A stretch of DNA of 64,000 bases. It comes from Legionella sp. GTDB taxonomy: Bacteria; Pseudomonadota; Gammaproteobacteria; Legionellales; Legionellaceae. The stretch lies in NCBI GenBank assembly GCA_031291095.1, contig JARLJR010000013.1, positions 119,501 to 183,500 of the forward strand, in the 5' to 3' direction. Below, one piece after another: positions 27,601 through 36,856 of this stretch. The notes under the pieces are model-generated. The model saw only the letters and a program-made list of their open reading frames with translations, did not search any database and was not told the origin of the DNA. A program made the translations under genes and the position numbers. The first letter of the stretch is position 1. Each line of letters opens with the position of its first letter.

Positions 27601-30333
27601 TTAGGCGAGTTTATTGAGCCATATCAATTACCCCTTAGCGAATGTAATAAAACAATAATGAATGCGTTTAAGCTAGGTTGTGAAGCGGGTGATTTGGGTT
27701 ATAGCAATTACAGTAGTATCACGTTGGTACTTCATTCTTTTACCATAGGACAAACACTGGATGATGTAAAAAGATCTGTTGAGGCTACTTTGTCATTTAT
27801 GTCACGAACTAATATTTCTGATTTTGTCAATGTAACTCGATTTTGGGATTACTCCGTGCAATGCTTAAAAAATCTGGAACCTATACAACCGGAGCAATTA
27901 GCTGCTTTTGAGGAGCGCATTATTCAGGGAGAGAATAAAACGGAACTGGGCTTTTTTTATTGTTCAATAACGCGATTGCATTTTATATTAGGAAACATCG
28001 ACCAAGCCATGCAAATGGGGCAACATCATGAGGCTTATTCTGATTATGATAAAGGATTGATAACTCATTTTGATGGTACGTTTTATTATGCACTGGCTTT
28101 ATGCCAATACCTCCATCAATTACCGAAAAAACAGCACAAACCGATTTTAAAGAAAATAAAGCAATTAAAACAATTGGTTGACAGGTATTCTGCCTGGTGT
28201 CCTGATAATTTTAAAATGCATTCCTTATTAATTGAGGCGGAATTAGCACAGTTCAATAATCAAGAGGCCCTTCCTTTTTATGATCAGGCGATTAATAGGG
28301 CATTGGCTAGCAAGTCGACTTTAATTGCTGCTATTGCAAGTGAACGTGCGGGTTGTTATTGCATTACCAAAAAAGTCGGACGTGTGGGACAACTTTATTT
28401 GCAACATTCTTATCACTTGTTTAAGAAGTGGGGGGCCATCGCGAAAGCCCAATGGCTGGAGGATCGTTACCCAACTTATATTACTAGTGAAACGACATCC
28501 GTTAAACCAATGATTTCTCAAGGTGGAACTCAGCATTTGGACATGTTGGCTATTTTAAAATTTACCCAGGTACTTTCCAGTGAGATACGGATAGATAAGC
28601 TATTACAAAAATTCATCACTATTGTCTTGGAAAATTCAGGAGCACAAAACAGTATTATTTTAACCCGAATCAATGGTAAATGGATTATCGAAGCAGAAGG
28701 TAACTCCGAGGAACAAAAGATTTATTTGAATAATCTCAAAGCAACCGATGCTGGATTACAATATCCTCTTTCTGTTTTGAATTATGTGCAGCTGACAAAA
28801 AAAGCAATTATTATCAATGACACTAATCAAGCAGATCTTACCTTCAATGATATTTATGTACAAAAAGAAAAGCCTAGATCTATTCTTGCAATGCCGCTTT
28901 TTTATCAAGGGCAACTTTGTCATATTTTGTACTTAGAACATAAAGACAGCAATGATACTTTTACCGCAAGTCATATAGACAGTTTGCAGTTACTCTGTTC
29001 TCAGGCTATGACTTCGTTGGAAAATGCGAAGCTTTATTATCAGGTATCACATGACCCGCTCACAGGGCTTGCTAACCGCAATATGTTGTATGAACACTTT
29101 CACCAAACCTCGAGAAAGTTTGACATTTCTGGAAAGAAAATTGCCATATTATTTTTAGACTTAGACCATTTTAAAATGGTTAATGATAATTTAGGTCATG
29201 ATTATGGCGATAAGTTGCTGGTACACACAGCAAAAATATTAAACTCTATTTTAAAGAAAGGTGATGTTGCTGCTCGGATAGGGGGCGATGAATTCGTAGT
29301 AATGCTCACCCATTTTATCTCTAAAGAACATCTAAGCTCGGTAGTTGAATGGATATTCTATGAACTATCTAAATCGTTTCATGTTGGAGAACATATTTTA
29401 CAGACAACAACCAGCCTAGGAATAAGTATTTTCCCTGATGATGCACATGACATACAAACCTTGCTTAAACTTGCAGATACGGCGTTATACCAAGCGAAAG
29501 AAAAAGGGCGAAACCAGTTTTATTACTATTCAACCAAATTACTGGAAGACTATCAACGCATACACGGCCTAGATAAAGAATTACAACGTGCTTATGAGAA
29601 CCAGGAATTCTTTTTGATGTATCAACCTTTTTATGCCCTGGATACCGGAGCAATAATCGGCCTTGAAGCATTAATACGATGGGAACATCCTGAAAAAGGA
29701 ATTTTAGAAGCCAAAGATTTTATTACGACTTTAGAAAAGAGCCCTTTAATTAGCCCGGTAAGTGAATGGGTTCTTAAAACAGCGTGTCAACAAGCTAAAA
29801 GCTGGCAGGAGAAAAAGATTTTTTCAGGTTTTATTGCGATTAACTTATCAGCAGCCCAATTTCTTCACCATTCAATTAGTTCTGTTGTGGCCGATGTTTT
29901 AGCAGAAAGTCAGCTTGACCCTTCATTTTTAGAGCTTGAGATTACCGAAACTATAGTTCTTAATCACAATGAAAACTTACAAAAAGAAATTAAAAAGCTA
30001 CAACAATTAGGGGTAAATTTAGTTCTTGATGATTTCGGTACTGGTTATTCAGCCTTATCTTATTTAAAACTTTTACCGGTTAACAAAATAAAAATTGATA
30101 AAATGTTTATTGATAATTGTGCTGAGGACTCTTTGGATCAAACGATTATCCATGCGATTACTACCATGGCTCATAAATTAAATATGAAAGTGATTGCAGA
30201 AGGAGTTGAAAATGAACAACAGCTCAATACGCTTCATACCCAAGGAATAGACGGTTTTCAAGGCTATGTTTATTCCCGACCACTTACCAGCGAATGTTGT
30301 GAAACCTATCTGGATTCTAAGAAAAAGGGCTAA
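24619..30333 (+). CDS. Multidomain signalling protein: kinase-like, AAA/NACHT-like ATPase, GAF, GGDEF and EAL
   Basis: A 1904-residue cytoplasmic protein. Residues ~10-270 form a Ser/Thr-kinase-like domain, but the catalytic loop reads IIHKEINPFN (Glu128 in place of Asp) and the DFG position reads DLS, so phosphotransfer may be impaired. Residues ~300-660 hold an ATPase with Walker A GYSGIGKTS (near 327-335) and Walker B VIFLDDLQWAD. A helical TPR-like region follows (~700-1290). A GAF domain sits at ~1310-1460. A GGDEF domain with intact GGDEF at 1555-1559 predicts diguanylate cyclase. An EAL domain with E1683-A-L plus DDFGTGYS and AEGVENEQQL predicts c-di-GMP phosphodiesterase. Similar kinase/ATPase/GAF fusions are known in cyanobacteria and Legionella. 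Net activity is unknown. Confidence 0.9.
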   Translation: MVAISGYALQKKMRNNHNIDTYYAIRSKDRFRVLLKTPNNHHVTAENLAVLQHEFNLLQQIDAPTIIKAYDFLQDIPVPILILENVEGMLLYDYLKDNRLEIADFCKLALQLVDIIGELHQLKIIHKEINPFNIIINPDKLTLKLIDLSVCTQISEETFDYMTFNNLEEDLAYISPEQTGRINRPIDYRTDFYSLGITLYQMLTNQLPFQSNDPLELVHCHIAKKAPQAFEKRSEVPEMLNAIIDKLLNKMPESRYSSIIGLKSDLQACQEQWERKRCIKRFILGLNDARDYLSISRNLYGRNAQVEQLLHAFDRVSQGNKEIVLISGYSGIGKTSLVNEVHKAMVQYRVYYIQGKFDQIQRNIPYSGIVSAFQKLVKQVLAESEDNLNDLRTTLLDALGKVGQVIIDVIPEIELIIGAQPSVPKLNPNDTQIRFNLAFQNLIRVFAQQNHPLVIFLDDLQWADNSSLNFIENLLQDQETNYLLLLGAYRNNEINEGHPLQQTLNNISNNNVSLTQITLEPLELKNIHQLLHDTLLSPMDKIQELAQCVFEKTQGNPFFINEFIKLLYQNKLLRFSYELGCWEWDLSKILQQSATDNVVELLTTKIHWLPQATQEILMLAACLGHKFDFDTLVTISEKTISQTADGLYQAIKANLIYPIEEAYLTENLVGLEGIMNREQLSELNYRFVHDRIQQASSELVEPDKLPYLHLKIGRLLLKEKELTEKDERLFEVMKHFNQGIALIKDPIERLQLAKYNLWAGQKAKLASAYYAANEYFSAGISLLPENYWQNEEELAFQLYKELAACKYLIGDFVNANDYFNQLLDQEKNPLKILEINRLKIEMLATIGKHREALNLGLNALKSFGIKIPKNPKKYHLLIAIYKIKFQLKRTRPEYIDLPLMSDLKQKAIVNLIAQLLNSAFIIDQTMFIFLTCINVRLSFKYGYTESTSMCIPVYAFVLMHSLYLHEEALSFVRLYNKLKQKYGASNFEGRNQFVLGEFIEPYQLPLSECNKTIMNAFKLGCEAGDLGYSNYSSITLVLHSFTIGQTLDDVKRSVEATLSFMSRTNISDFVNVTRFWDYSVQCLKNLEPIQPEQLAAFEERIIQGENKTELGFFYCSITRLHFILGNIDQAMQMGQHHEAYSDYDKGLITHFDGTFYYALALCQYLHQLPKKQHKPILKKIKQLKQLVDRYSAWCPDNFKMHSLLIEAELAQFNNQEALPFYDQAINRALASKSTLIAAIASERAGCYCITKKVGRVGQLYLQHSYHLFKKWGAIAKAQWLEDRYPTYITSETTSVKPMISQGGTQHLDMLAILKFTQVLSSEIRIDKLLQKFITIVLENSGAQNSIILTRINGKWIIEAEGNSEEQKIYLNNLKATDAGLQYPLSVLNYVQLTKKAIIINDTNQADLTFNDIYVQKEKPRSILAMPLFYQGQLCHILYLEHKDSNDTFTASHIDSLQLLCSQAMTSLENAKLYYQVSHDPLTGLANRNMLYEHFHQTSRKFDISGKKIAILFLDLDHFKMVNDNLGHDYGDKLLVHTAKILNSILKKGDVAARIGGDEFVVMLTHFISKEHLSSVVEWIFYELSKSFHVGEHILQTTTSLGISIFPDDAHDIQTLLKLADTALYQAKEKGRNQFYYYSTKLLEDYQRIHGLDKELQRAYENQEFFLMYQPFYALDTGAIIGLEALIRWEHPEKGILEAKDFITTLEKSPLISPVSEWVLKTACQQAKSWQEKKIFSGFIAINLSAAQFLHHSISSVVADVLAESQLDPSFLELEITETIVLNHNENLQKEIKKLQQLGVNLVLDDFGTGYSALSYLKLLPVNKIKIDKMFIDNCAEDSLDQTIIHAITTMAHKLNMKVIAEGVENEQQLNTLHTQGIDGFQGYVYSRPLTSECCETYLDSKKKG

Positions 30334-30432
30334 TTGGCATCAATTTAAGAAATGCTCGTTATGCTATTTAATTCCTCATAAATCAATTAAAATTTAAAGC
30401 CAAATTGACACTAGATTAATAGGTAGTACTGC

Positions 30433-31116
30433 ATGAAAAGGGAAGAAGTAAATTGGCTTGAAATTTTTTTACCTAAAGAGCACTCTGAATCTGTCCTGCC
30501 TTTAGAACAGAAGTATTTGATTTTTAAGGAGGGTAAAATAATTGGGGCATTGACTACACCTAAGCCTATTAATAAAACAACGGTTTGTTTCACTCTGCAA
30601 TGTCGTTATCTTAACCCTTATAAAAGGAAACAATTTTATAAGTGGTCCCAGTGGCCATTAGAGCAAGAGCATTCCAATGTGCTTAAACAATATTATCCTA
30701 GTGACTATTATTTTAATAATAATGGTTTTGGGAAATTACAATTTAAAAATTCCCAGTCAAAACAATGGGTTAATTTTTTTCTCGACAACTCCTTAGAGGT
30801 CGCGGGTAATAAAAAATCCATACGGCTTAAAGGGCCTTATCCCGTAAGTGAAGAAATCGATCCCCCATGGATTTTTGCACTAGACTTCGCTCCCTGGGAT
30901 ATGTTTTGGCGACAATCAGGAGAAATTTGGATTTATTATATTTGGCTCCCTTTCTGGCATGCGCTCAATCAGCAACAAAAAGAGGATTACCTTAATAAAT
31001 GGAATGCACCAGCTAATTGGCGTGAGCACCTTATGTCTTCATCCAACGAGGATGAGGAGGAAGATGAGGAAATGTCTGAAATTAGTTCGTTTTTATTGAA
31101 TAAGCAGTTGAAATAA
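30433..31116 (+). CDS. Hypothetical protein with acidic C-terminus
   Basis: A 227-residue protein rich in Trp, Tyr and Phe (DFAPWDMFWRQSGEIWIYYIWLPFWH), with no recognisable motif. The last ~30 residues are strongly acidic (SSNEDEEEDEEM), resembling the glutamate-rich E-block of some Dot/Icm substrates. It lies 100 bp after the signalling gene and converges on the efflux operon. Effector status is a weak inference. Confidence 0.6.
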   Translation: MKREEVNWLEIFLPKEHSESVLPLEQKYLIFKEGKIIGALTTPKPINKTTVCFTLQCRYLNPYKRKQFYKWSQWPLEQEHSNVLKQYYPSDYYFNNNGFGKLQFKNSQSKQWVNFFLDNSLEVAGNKKSIRLKGPYPVSEEIDPPWIFALDFAPWDMFWRQSGEIWIYYIWLPFWHALNQQQKEDYLNKWNAPANWREHLMSSSNEDEEEDEEMSEISSFLLNKQLK

Positions 31117-31137
31117 CAGAACGTTTGAATAGAGCTC

Positions 31138-32634
31138 CTAATAGGGTGCATTTTTCTTATCAAACAATACTGGCCCTTTAAAGAGAAAGGTGGCTGATAA
31201 AATAATGAGTAAAGCAATCAAAATCCAACTCATTAAATAAAAGCAGTCATCCAAAGCAAGGGCTGTGGCCTGGCGATTAAGGTATGAACTGAGCTGGGCA
31301 AAGCCATGTTTTCCGGGGAGCGGCACCTGCTGAGCTTTCTTCAAAAAGTCATTGGTTACGGTTGAGAATTCCGTTAATCGGCTGCCTAAACGCTCATAAT
31401 AAAACACCTGGCGGCGGTGCCACAGTGTCACAAAGAGTGCGATACCGATACCGCTACCCCAAAGCCGGATGATATGAAATAAGTTTAGGCATTCATGTAG
31501 TTTTTCCTTGGGGTAAACCTGTGCTGATAAGCGAAATAGTGGTGCGAGAAAAAGGCTAAGCCCAAAGCCAGTTAAAATTCGCGAAATTGCAATGCGGCTA
31601 AAATTAATTTGTACATTAAATTGAGTGGTATATAAACTGGATGCAATCAAAAAAATCAGGGCGATCATCAGCGGGAAACGCGGGTCATAGGCTTTATAAT
31701 GAATCACAATTGGCAGCCAGGCTCCCAAAAGCGTGACGCCAATTGAGAGAAGCACCCAGAATGGGCTGTAATTAACATAGAGGTGCAGCCATAAAGAAAG
31801 CAAAATAATCATGCCAAAGTAGATGGCAAAGAGTAAACTCACATGCAGCATCGCTAAACAAAAATAACCATTTTTTAGTAATCTCAAATCAATGAGTGGG
31901 TAACGATGATTAAGACAACGCAGAACAAAAAACAGGCTACTGACGCTACCTATAATCACTAGAGCACAAACAAGGGGCGAGCGAAACCAATCTAATTCTT
32001 GGCCTGCCGTGAGCACAGTGCCAAAGCAGGTTATTAAGATGGCATAGAAAAAATAGCCTGGGTAATCAAATCGGGTTCTTTTAACCGCTGGGTAGTGTTT
32101 TCGATAACGATAGCCCACAAAAATGATTAAAAAGAAACAATAGATGATGTGAGATACAAACAGCTGCCTCCACTGATGATAAAAGGCGATCCATCCTCCC
32201 CAGCTGGCCGCAAGCACAGGACCTAAAGAAAAGCAGAGTAGTAGGAGCGAGGTGATAAATGCTTTATCACGATTTGGAGCCAGGTCCGGAATAAGTGTGT
32301 AAGTAATTAATAGGTATAATGGACCTGAGGCTATACCCTCGAGAAAACGAAATAAAATAAAGGAAATATAGTTTGTCGCAAACGCGCATTGCCAGGAAAA
32401 ATAGATCATCAGTGCCAAACACAGCACATAGAGCTGAATGGGGTTCAAACGAGTACTGTTTGGTTTGCCAAATGGCACCCCTAATATATTGCCGATACAA
32501 AAGAAACTGATCGCATAAGAACTGATGTAGGTACTGCCACCAAGATTATCAACAATAAAAAGTCCTGCCATAAGTGGCAAGGTCAGGTTAAAAACTACGG
32601 CGGCAAGAGAAAAAACGAGGGCATAAAGGATCAT
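31138..32634 (-). CDS. MFS drug-efflux permease, DHA2/EmrB-like
   Basis: This 498-residue inner-membrane protein has about 14 hydrophobic segments and MFS features (GNILGVPFGKP near residue 50 and a conserved Arg/Pro-bearing motif C-like region SLGPVLAASWGGW). Its length suits 14-TM DHA2 transporters such as EmrB. The start codon overlaps the end of the upstream membrane-fusion gene by 4 bp, so it is translationally coupled. With the two upstream genes it should form a tripartite pump across both membranes. Substrate unknown. Confidence 0.88.
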   Translation of the reverse strand: MILYALVFSLAAVVFNLTLPLMAGLFIVDNLGGSTYISSYAISFFCIGNILGVPFGKPNSTRLNPIQLYVLCLALMIYFSWQCAFATNYISFILFRFLEGIASGPLYLLITYTLIPDLAPNRDKAFITSLLLLCFSLGPVLAASWGGWIAFYHQWRQLFVSHIIYCFFLIIFVGYRYRKHYPAVKRTRFDYPGYFFYAILITCFGTVLTAGQELDWFRSPLVCALVIIGSVSSLFFVLRCLNHRYPLIDLRLLKNGYFCLAMLHVSLLFAIYFGMIILLSLWLHLYVNYSPFWVLLSIGVTLLGAWLPIVIHYKAYDPRFPLMIALIFLIASSLYTTQFNVQINFSRIAISRILTGFGLSLFLAPLFRLSAQVYPKEKLHECLNLFHIIRLWGSGIGIALFVTLWHRRQVFYYERLGSRLTEFSTVTNDFLKKAQQVPLPGKHGFAQLSSYLNRQATALALDDCFYLMSWILIALLIILSATFLFKGPVLFDKKNAPY

Positions 32635-33830
32635 TGCGCACTCGTTTTTTTATGGGCTAATTCATTATAAGCAAAGGCTGTTTGTGCATATTTTTTCAGA
32701 TTCGGATCGATATTGGCGGCAATAATACGAGTAAGTAAATCATCGACACCCGCTTCTTCCTGTTGAAAAATATCTGTTGAATACTGCGGCGATTCAGTAG
32801 CCGCTGTATTATTGAATCCGCCATTTTGGTTTGAGAGATCTGTTGTGACTTCTAAGGATAGGCCTACACGTAAGGGATGTTTTTTCAGTTCATCAGGATC
32901 AAGGGACACCCGAACTGGGAGACGTTGGACGATTTTAATCCAATTTCCTGAGAGATTTTCTGGCGGTAACAAGGCAAAAGCATTTCCGGCGGCACCAGGT
33001 AGCCCTGTGATTTTCCCATGAAAGACTACTGAATCACCATAGAGATCCGAGACAATTTTTACTGGCTGCCCGAGACGAATAGTGCTCAATTGGGTTTCTT
33101 TATAATTCGCATTAATCCATATTTGGTTAAGCGGGATAACGGACATGAGCCCATCACTAGGGGAGAGCCACATGCCTACCTGGACGCTACGTTGGGCGAT
33201 AAGACCCTCTACGGGGGCGTAGATTTTACAACGATAAAGTTGTACCCAGGCATCACGTACTTCTTGAGCTGCGGCTTGTACTAAAGGATGTTCGGTGATG
33301 GAGGTGCCTTGGATAAAGGCAAGCATTTTTTGGTAATTGTTTTGAGTGCTTTCCAATGATGCTGCTTTGGCGCGTAAATCATCGGCTGCATTTTGATAAT
33401 CCTCTAATGAAACGCCTTTCATTTGAATTACATCATAGCGATGTTTAAAATTTTGTTTTGCCTTCAGGTGCTCTGCCTTTTTCATTTTAATGTCTGAGGC
33501 AAAAACAAAAACATTATGAAATGACTGACAGACGTCGCGTACGGTTTGCGCTAATTTTTGTTTTGCCTTTTCCAGAGCAATAATGGAGTCTGTTTCATTC
33601 AGGGTAACCAGAAGTTGTCCTTTTTTTACATAATAACTGTCATCAGTATAAATGCCGGTTACAAAGCCAGGGCGTAATGGTTTAATTGTTACTAAGTTGC
33701 CCTGAACATAGGCATCAGTTGTATATACTTCAAAACGCCAGATAAAGAGCCAATACAAAAAGAAGCATAAAAAAATGGCGCAAAGTGCAATAATAAGGGC
33801 AATATACTGCTGTTTAGCTTTTTTCTTCAT
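32631..33830 (-). CDS. EmrA/HlyD-type membrane-fusion protein
   Basis: A 399-residue periplasmic adaptor. It has a single N-terminal membrane anchor (IALIIALCAIFLCFFLYWLF), then the strand TTDAYVQGNLVTIKPLRPGFV typical of the EmrA lipoyl half, a coiled-coil hairpin (~90-190), the second lipoyl half (IYAPVEGLIAQRSVQVG) and a beta-barrel domain. I take ATG 33830 as the start; an in-frame upstream start at 33869 lies inside the previous gene. It overlaps the outer-membrane gene by 17 bp and the MFS gene by 4 bp. Confidence 0.88.
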   Translation of the reverse strand: MKKKAKQQYIALIIALCAIFLCFFLYWLFIWRFEVYTTDAYVQGNLVTIKPLRPGFVTGIYTDDSYYVKKGQLLVTLNETDSIIALEKAKQKLAQTVRDVCQSFHNVFVFASDIKMKKAEHLKAKQNFKHRYDVIQMKGVSLEDYQNAADDLRAKAASLESTQNNYQKMLAFIQGTSITEHPLVQAAAQEVRDAWVQLYRCKIYAPVEGLIAQRSVQVGMWLSPSDGLMSVIPLNQIWINANYKETQLSTIRLGQPVKIVSDLYGDSVVFHGKITGLPGAAGNAFALLPPENLSGNWIKIVQRLPVRVSLDPDELKKHPLRVGLSLEVTTDLSNQNGGFNNTAATESPQYSTDIFQQEEAGVDDLLTRIIAANIDPNLKKYAQTAFAYNELAHKKTSAQ

Positions 33831-35292
33831 GTTGTTGCACCAGTGGCACTTGGGCTTGATGATAACCACCGCCCAAGGCTTTTGTTAATTTAATTGAAGC
33901 GAGATATTGGTTATACAACAGTGTGCTATCCACCAGTTGTTTCTGAATTACGTCTTCATGCAAATAATACACATCAAACTGGCTATCTAAACCCTTTTGT
34001 TGACGTAAACGTACCAGACGATAACGCTGCTGTGCCTGATGGATGATTTCTGCTTGTTCTACTTTATGCTGATGAACCGTTTGGGCAAAAACCAACGTGT
34101 CGAGGACTTCCTGAGTACTGCGCAAGAGCAAATTATTATAAGCATAAATTGCCGCATCAAATTCTGCGTGTGTGGCTTTAATATTGGCGCGAATTGCTCC
34201 GGCAGTAAATATAGGTAAATGAATTGCTGAAGCGAGGCCGCCGGTGCCATTGGCAATTTCAAATAATTGGGTCCAGGTTACACTTTGTAATCCAATAAAG
34301 CCTTTTAGGTTTACATTGGGGTAATAAGCAGACATCGCTGCGCCTGTTTTATAAGCCCAGGCTTTAGCCCGCCAAATTTGTGCCATTAAATCAGGCCGAC
34401 GAGCAAGTAGATCAAAGGAAATGCTGTGCGGAACTTCCAGTTTCTTAGGAAGTTTGGGGAGTGTCCGTTCCGTTGATATGGGATGAGCTGGGCTTCGTCC
34501 TGCCAGTACATTAATCAAATGGGTATTGTTACTTAATTCTTCATTGATACTTGCCAGCCATTTCTTCGCTTCCAGTAAATTTTCTGCAGCAGCAAGCGCA
34601 GGTAACTCTGAGGAGAGTCCTTTACGTACCATGAGTTTTTGCAAAGTAGCAATATTTTGTCGTATATGGACTAATTCTTCATACAAATGTTTTCTTAGCA
34701 AATTGGTTTTATAGGCGAAATAGGCCTGGCTCAGGGAGGTCGTAATAATGAGCTTTACTTCTTCGGTTTCAGCTTCTTGAGCCTTAGCCTTGCCCAATGC
34801 CTCGTTCAGCAGATTACGGTTTTGCCCCCAAAAGTCAAATTCATATATAAATGAGAGTGACAAATCCAATAACGATGTATTGAGAGGAAGTTGGGGATTA
34901 AATGCCCGATATAATCCATGCTTGCTTAAATGCTGTTGCGTGTCTGTGGCATCAAAAAATACCAATGGAAATAAAGTAGAACGTGTAACATTAGCTTCTT
35001 GTTGTGCTACGGTAATTCGGCTTTGTATTTCCTGAATTGATGGATTGTTCGACAGGGCTTCAGCAATTAGTGTATTCAATTCGGGTGAACCATAATTTAG
35101 CCACCATTGTTGCTGTGGCCAATTGCCCATTGAAAAAGTGGCTTTATTGTTTAGGCGCCGTTTAATTTCAGGTTCGATCTTTGGTAGGGTTTTGAGATGC
35201 TCAAGTTGGCGTTTTTGCGGTAATGATATAGTGCAGCCCAGGAGCAATACTCCCAAACTTAGGCAAAGAAACATCCTTATGATAAAACCCAT
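33814..35292 (-). CDS. Outer-membrane efflux lipoprotein, NodT/OprM-like
   Basis: A 492-residue TolC-family channel with a lipoprotein signal (CLSLGVLLLGC). The first efflux repeat starts WWLNYGSPELNTLIAEALSNNPSI and the second contains RRPDLMAQIWRAKAWAYKTGAAMSAYYP and FTAGAIRANI, which is the standard two-repeat layout. It is the first gene of the three-gene efflux operon and would complete the pump at the outer membrane. A 76-bp inverted repeat lies upstream. Confidence 0.9.
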   Translation of the reverse strand: MGFIIRMFLCLSLGVLLLGCTISLPQKRQLEHLKTLPKIEPEIKRRLNNKATFSMGNWPQQQWWLNYGSPELNTLIAEALSNNPSIQEIQSRITVAQQEANVTRSTLFPLVFFDATDTQQHLSKHGLYRAFNPQLPLNTSLLDLSLSFIYEFDFWGQNRNLLNEALGKAKAQEAETEEVKLIITTSLSQAYFAYKTNLLRKHLYEELVHIRQNIATLQKLMVRKGLSSELPALAAAENLLEAKKWLASINEELSNNTHLINVLAGRSPAHPISTERTLPKLPKKLEVPHSISFDLLARRPDLMAQIWRAKAWAYKTGAAMSAYYPNVNLKGFIGLQSVTWTQLFEIANGTGGLASAIHLPIFTAGAIRANIKATHAEFDAAIYAYNNLLLRSTQEVLDTLVFAQTVHQHKVEQAEIIHQAQQRYRLVRLRQQKGLDSQFDVYYLHEDVIQKQLVDSTLLYNQYLASIKLTKALGGGYHQAQVPLVQQHEEKS

Positions 35293-35600
35293 GCACGTAT
35301 CCTTCGTACAAATTTCTGAGGCATGTGGCCCAGAAGTCTTCTTAATATGCGAATTACAGTGTAAACGGATATACTGTGCGGAACAAGCGGGGCTATTTTA
35401 AGTTAAGGATTATATTTATAATATTGTAGGTTAGGCCCATGGCTCAACATGGAGTTCCGGTTTGGCTCGATGCCTTGTTGGACCATAGGGCCAACCTACA
35501 AGTCATTTTTCTTATGGCATCCGAAATGTTATTTTTTTTATCAATTTTTCGGTATAATGGACAATATCAATATATTTAGATCTGAATCAGGAATATCGCT
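35293..35600. other. Divergent intergenic region with a 76-bp inverted repeat
   Basis: The 308-bp gap between the divergent efflux operon and the phosphatase-like gene holds the long inverted repeat at 35425-35500. A TATAAT (about 35553) lies ~45 bp before the GTG at 35601. Confidence 0.4.
35425..35500. repeat. Imperfect 76-bp inverted repeat, MITE-like
   Basis: Outer arms TGTAGGTTAGGCCCATGG and CCATAGGGCCAACCTACA pair almost completely; a GC-richer centre lies between. It has no ORF and sits in a divergent promoter region. It resembles dispersed non-coding repeat units. Related GGTTGG/CCAAC arms occur at 5376-5396. Confidence 0.55.
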
Positions 35601-36809
35601 GTGCAAGAAAAAAAATTTAGTCAATTAATTGAAGAACATAGTTTTTCAACAGAAGCAGAAAACGCTCAAGGTCAAATAAAAAAATTTTATTTTCAAAGTA
35701 TTGAAGAGATCATAAATAAGTTAAGCCAAGTTAATGAAGAGGAAAAAGGGCCGTTATTAAAGCAGCTCAAAGAGGTGGATCAAGGTTATCTTAATGCTCA
35801 GAAACTGGAAATTATGGGGCATGTATTATTTAGCCGCCATGGAAAAAGTGCCATCTGGGCGCAAAAACGCTTGGGAATGAGTCCTAATGCAACTATTGCC
35901 GCATCAGCAGAATCCAGTATGAGCCAAACCAACCAAGTTACGGGCAATTTATTATTTTATCCTGAGCACCATCAACCATTCATTGCAATCTCTCCTATGA
36001 ATAGGGCGATGCAAACTGCCGGATTATTAATTCCTGAAAACATTTGTGAGGCTGAAATATCTATTGAGCCTGCGTTAACAGAAAATAGTAGTCATCCTTC
36101 TGGCTGTGATGTTCGCTCAACGGCTGATATGAAGAAAATATATGAGACTACTTCTTTTTGGCGAGAACCATTAAAAGTGATTCTTTGGTTCTTTTCTATG
36201 TTGTTTTGTAGTCAAAAGGACTTCGATAATCTGTATGAAAAAAGAAAGCAGGCGCTGGAAAATATAAAAAAGCATGGCTTTGTTGAGCCTCAGGTAATTG
36301 ATGAGCGTATTGATGTAAAACAAGATCTGGATTATGCCGGAGATAAAGTCGAGGAGATTAAGAGGCTTATTGAAAAGGCTGATGGTCGTGATTGTTGGTT
36401 CTTTGGGCATGGGAAAAATTTCCAGACTTTTTTTGCTGATCTTTTTGGGATTAAGTCAATTTTCGCTTACGCGGAAACCCGCAGTGTTTATAAAACAAGA
36501 AATGAGCAAAATGAAGTATCATTGTTTACACCTCCTTATGTCTTGCAAGTTAATCAGGAGACAGGCGCAATTGAAGGAAAATTCACTGCTTCGTTAGGCA
36601 TCTCTACTACATTAGAACAAACAAAAACAAGCCTAGATTCTTCTAGACCCATTAGTTTACTTGGAGGGCCAATAGTTCAAAATACGCCGCAGGTGGACCC
36701 AAGTAGTAAGGAGAGGGCACTACCTTCTTCAGTTTGTGAAATAATGGAAGAACAAGAGGAGAGTGCGAAGCATCGTGCTGGTACAGGCGGTTTAAGCCAG
36801 CTAAGTTAA
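35601..36809 (+). CDS. Histidine-phosphatase-fold protein, candidate effector
   Basis: A 402-residue protein with GTG start and AGG upstream. The phosphoglycerate-mutase/acid-phosphatase superfamily core is visible: SRHGKS with predicted phosphohistidine His80, the SPMNRAMQTAG motif (~133-143), and the second catalytic His in WFFGHGKN (His270). An N-terminal ~75-residue helical extension and a hydrophobic insertion (KVILWFFSMLFC) are unusual for cytoplasmic mutases. The C-terminus is acidic and ends with CEIMEEQEESAKHRAG, like Dot/Icm substrates. A phosphatase acting on host phospho-compounds is an inference. Confidence 0.75.
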   Translation: MQEKKFSQLIEEHSFSTEAENAQGQIKKFYFQSIEEIINKLSQVNEEEKGPLLKQLKEVDQGYLNAQKLEIMGHVLFSRHGKSAIWAQKRLGMSPNATIAASAESSMSQTNQVTGNLLFYPEHHQPFIAISPMNRAMQTAGLLIPENICEAEISIEPALTENSSHPSGCDVRSTADMKKIYETTSFWREPLKVILWFFSMLFCSQKDFDNLYEKRKQALENIKKHGFVEPQVIDERIDVKQDLDYAGDKVEEIKRLIEKADGRDCWFFGHGKNFQTFFADLFGIKSIFAYAETRSVYKTRNEQNEVSLFTPPYVLQVNQETGAIEGKFTASLGISTTLEQTKTSLDSSRPISLLGGPIVQNTPQVDPSSKERALPSSVCEIMEEQEESAKHRAGTGGLSQLS

Positions 36810-36840
36810 CTCGATGTTTGACGTTTTATTTTAAATTTAG

Positions 36841-36856
36841 CGTAGGCTGAGCTGAC
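36841..36856. repeat. Short intergenic repeat CGTAGGCTGAGCTGA
   Basis: The same 15-bp core occurs in reverse complement near 46105-46120, each time just downstream of a gene. Probably part of a dispersed intergenic or terminator-type repeat. Confidence 0.4.
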
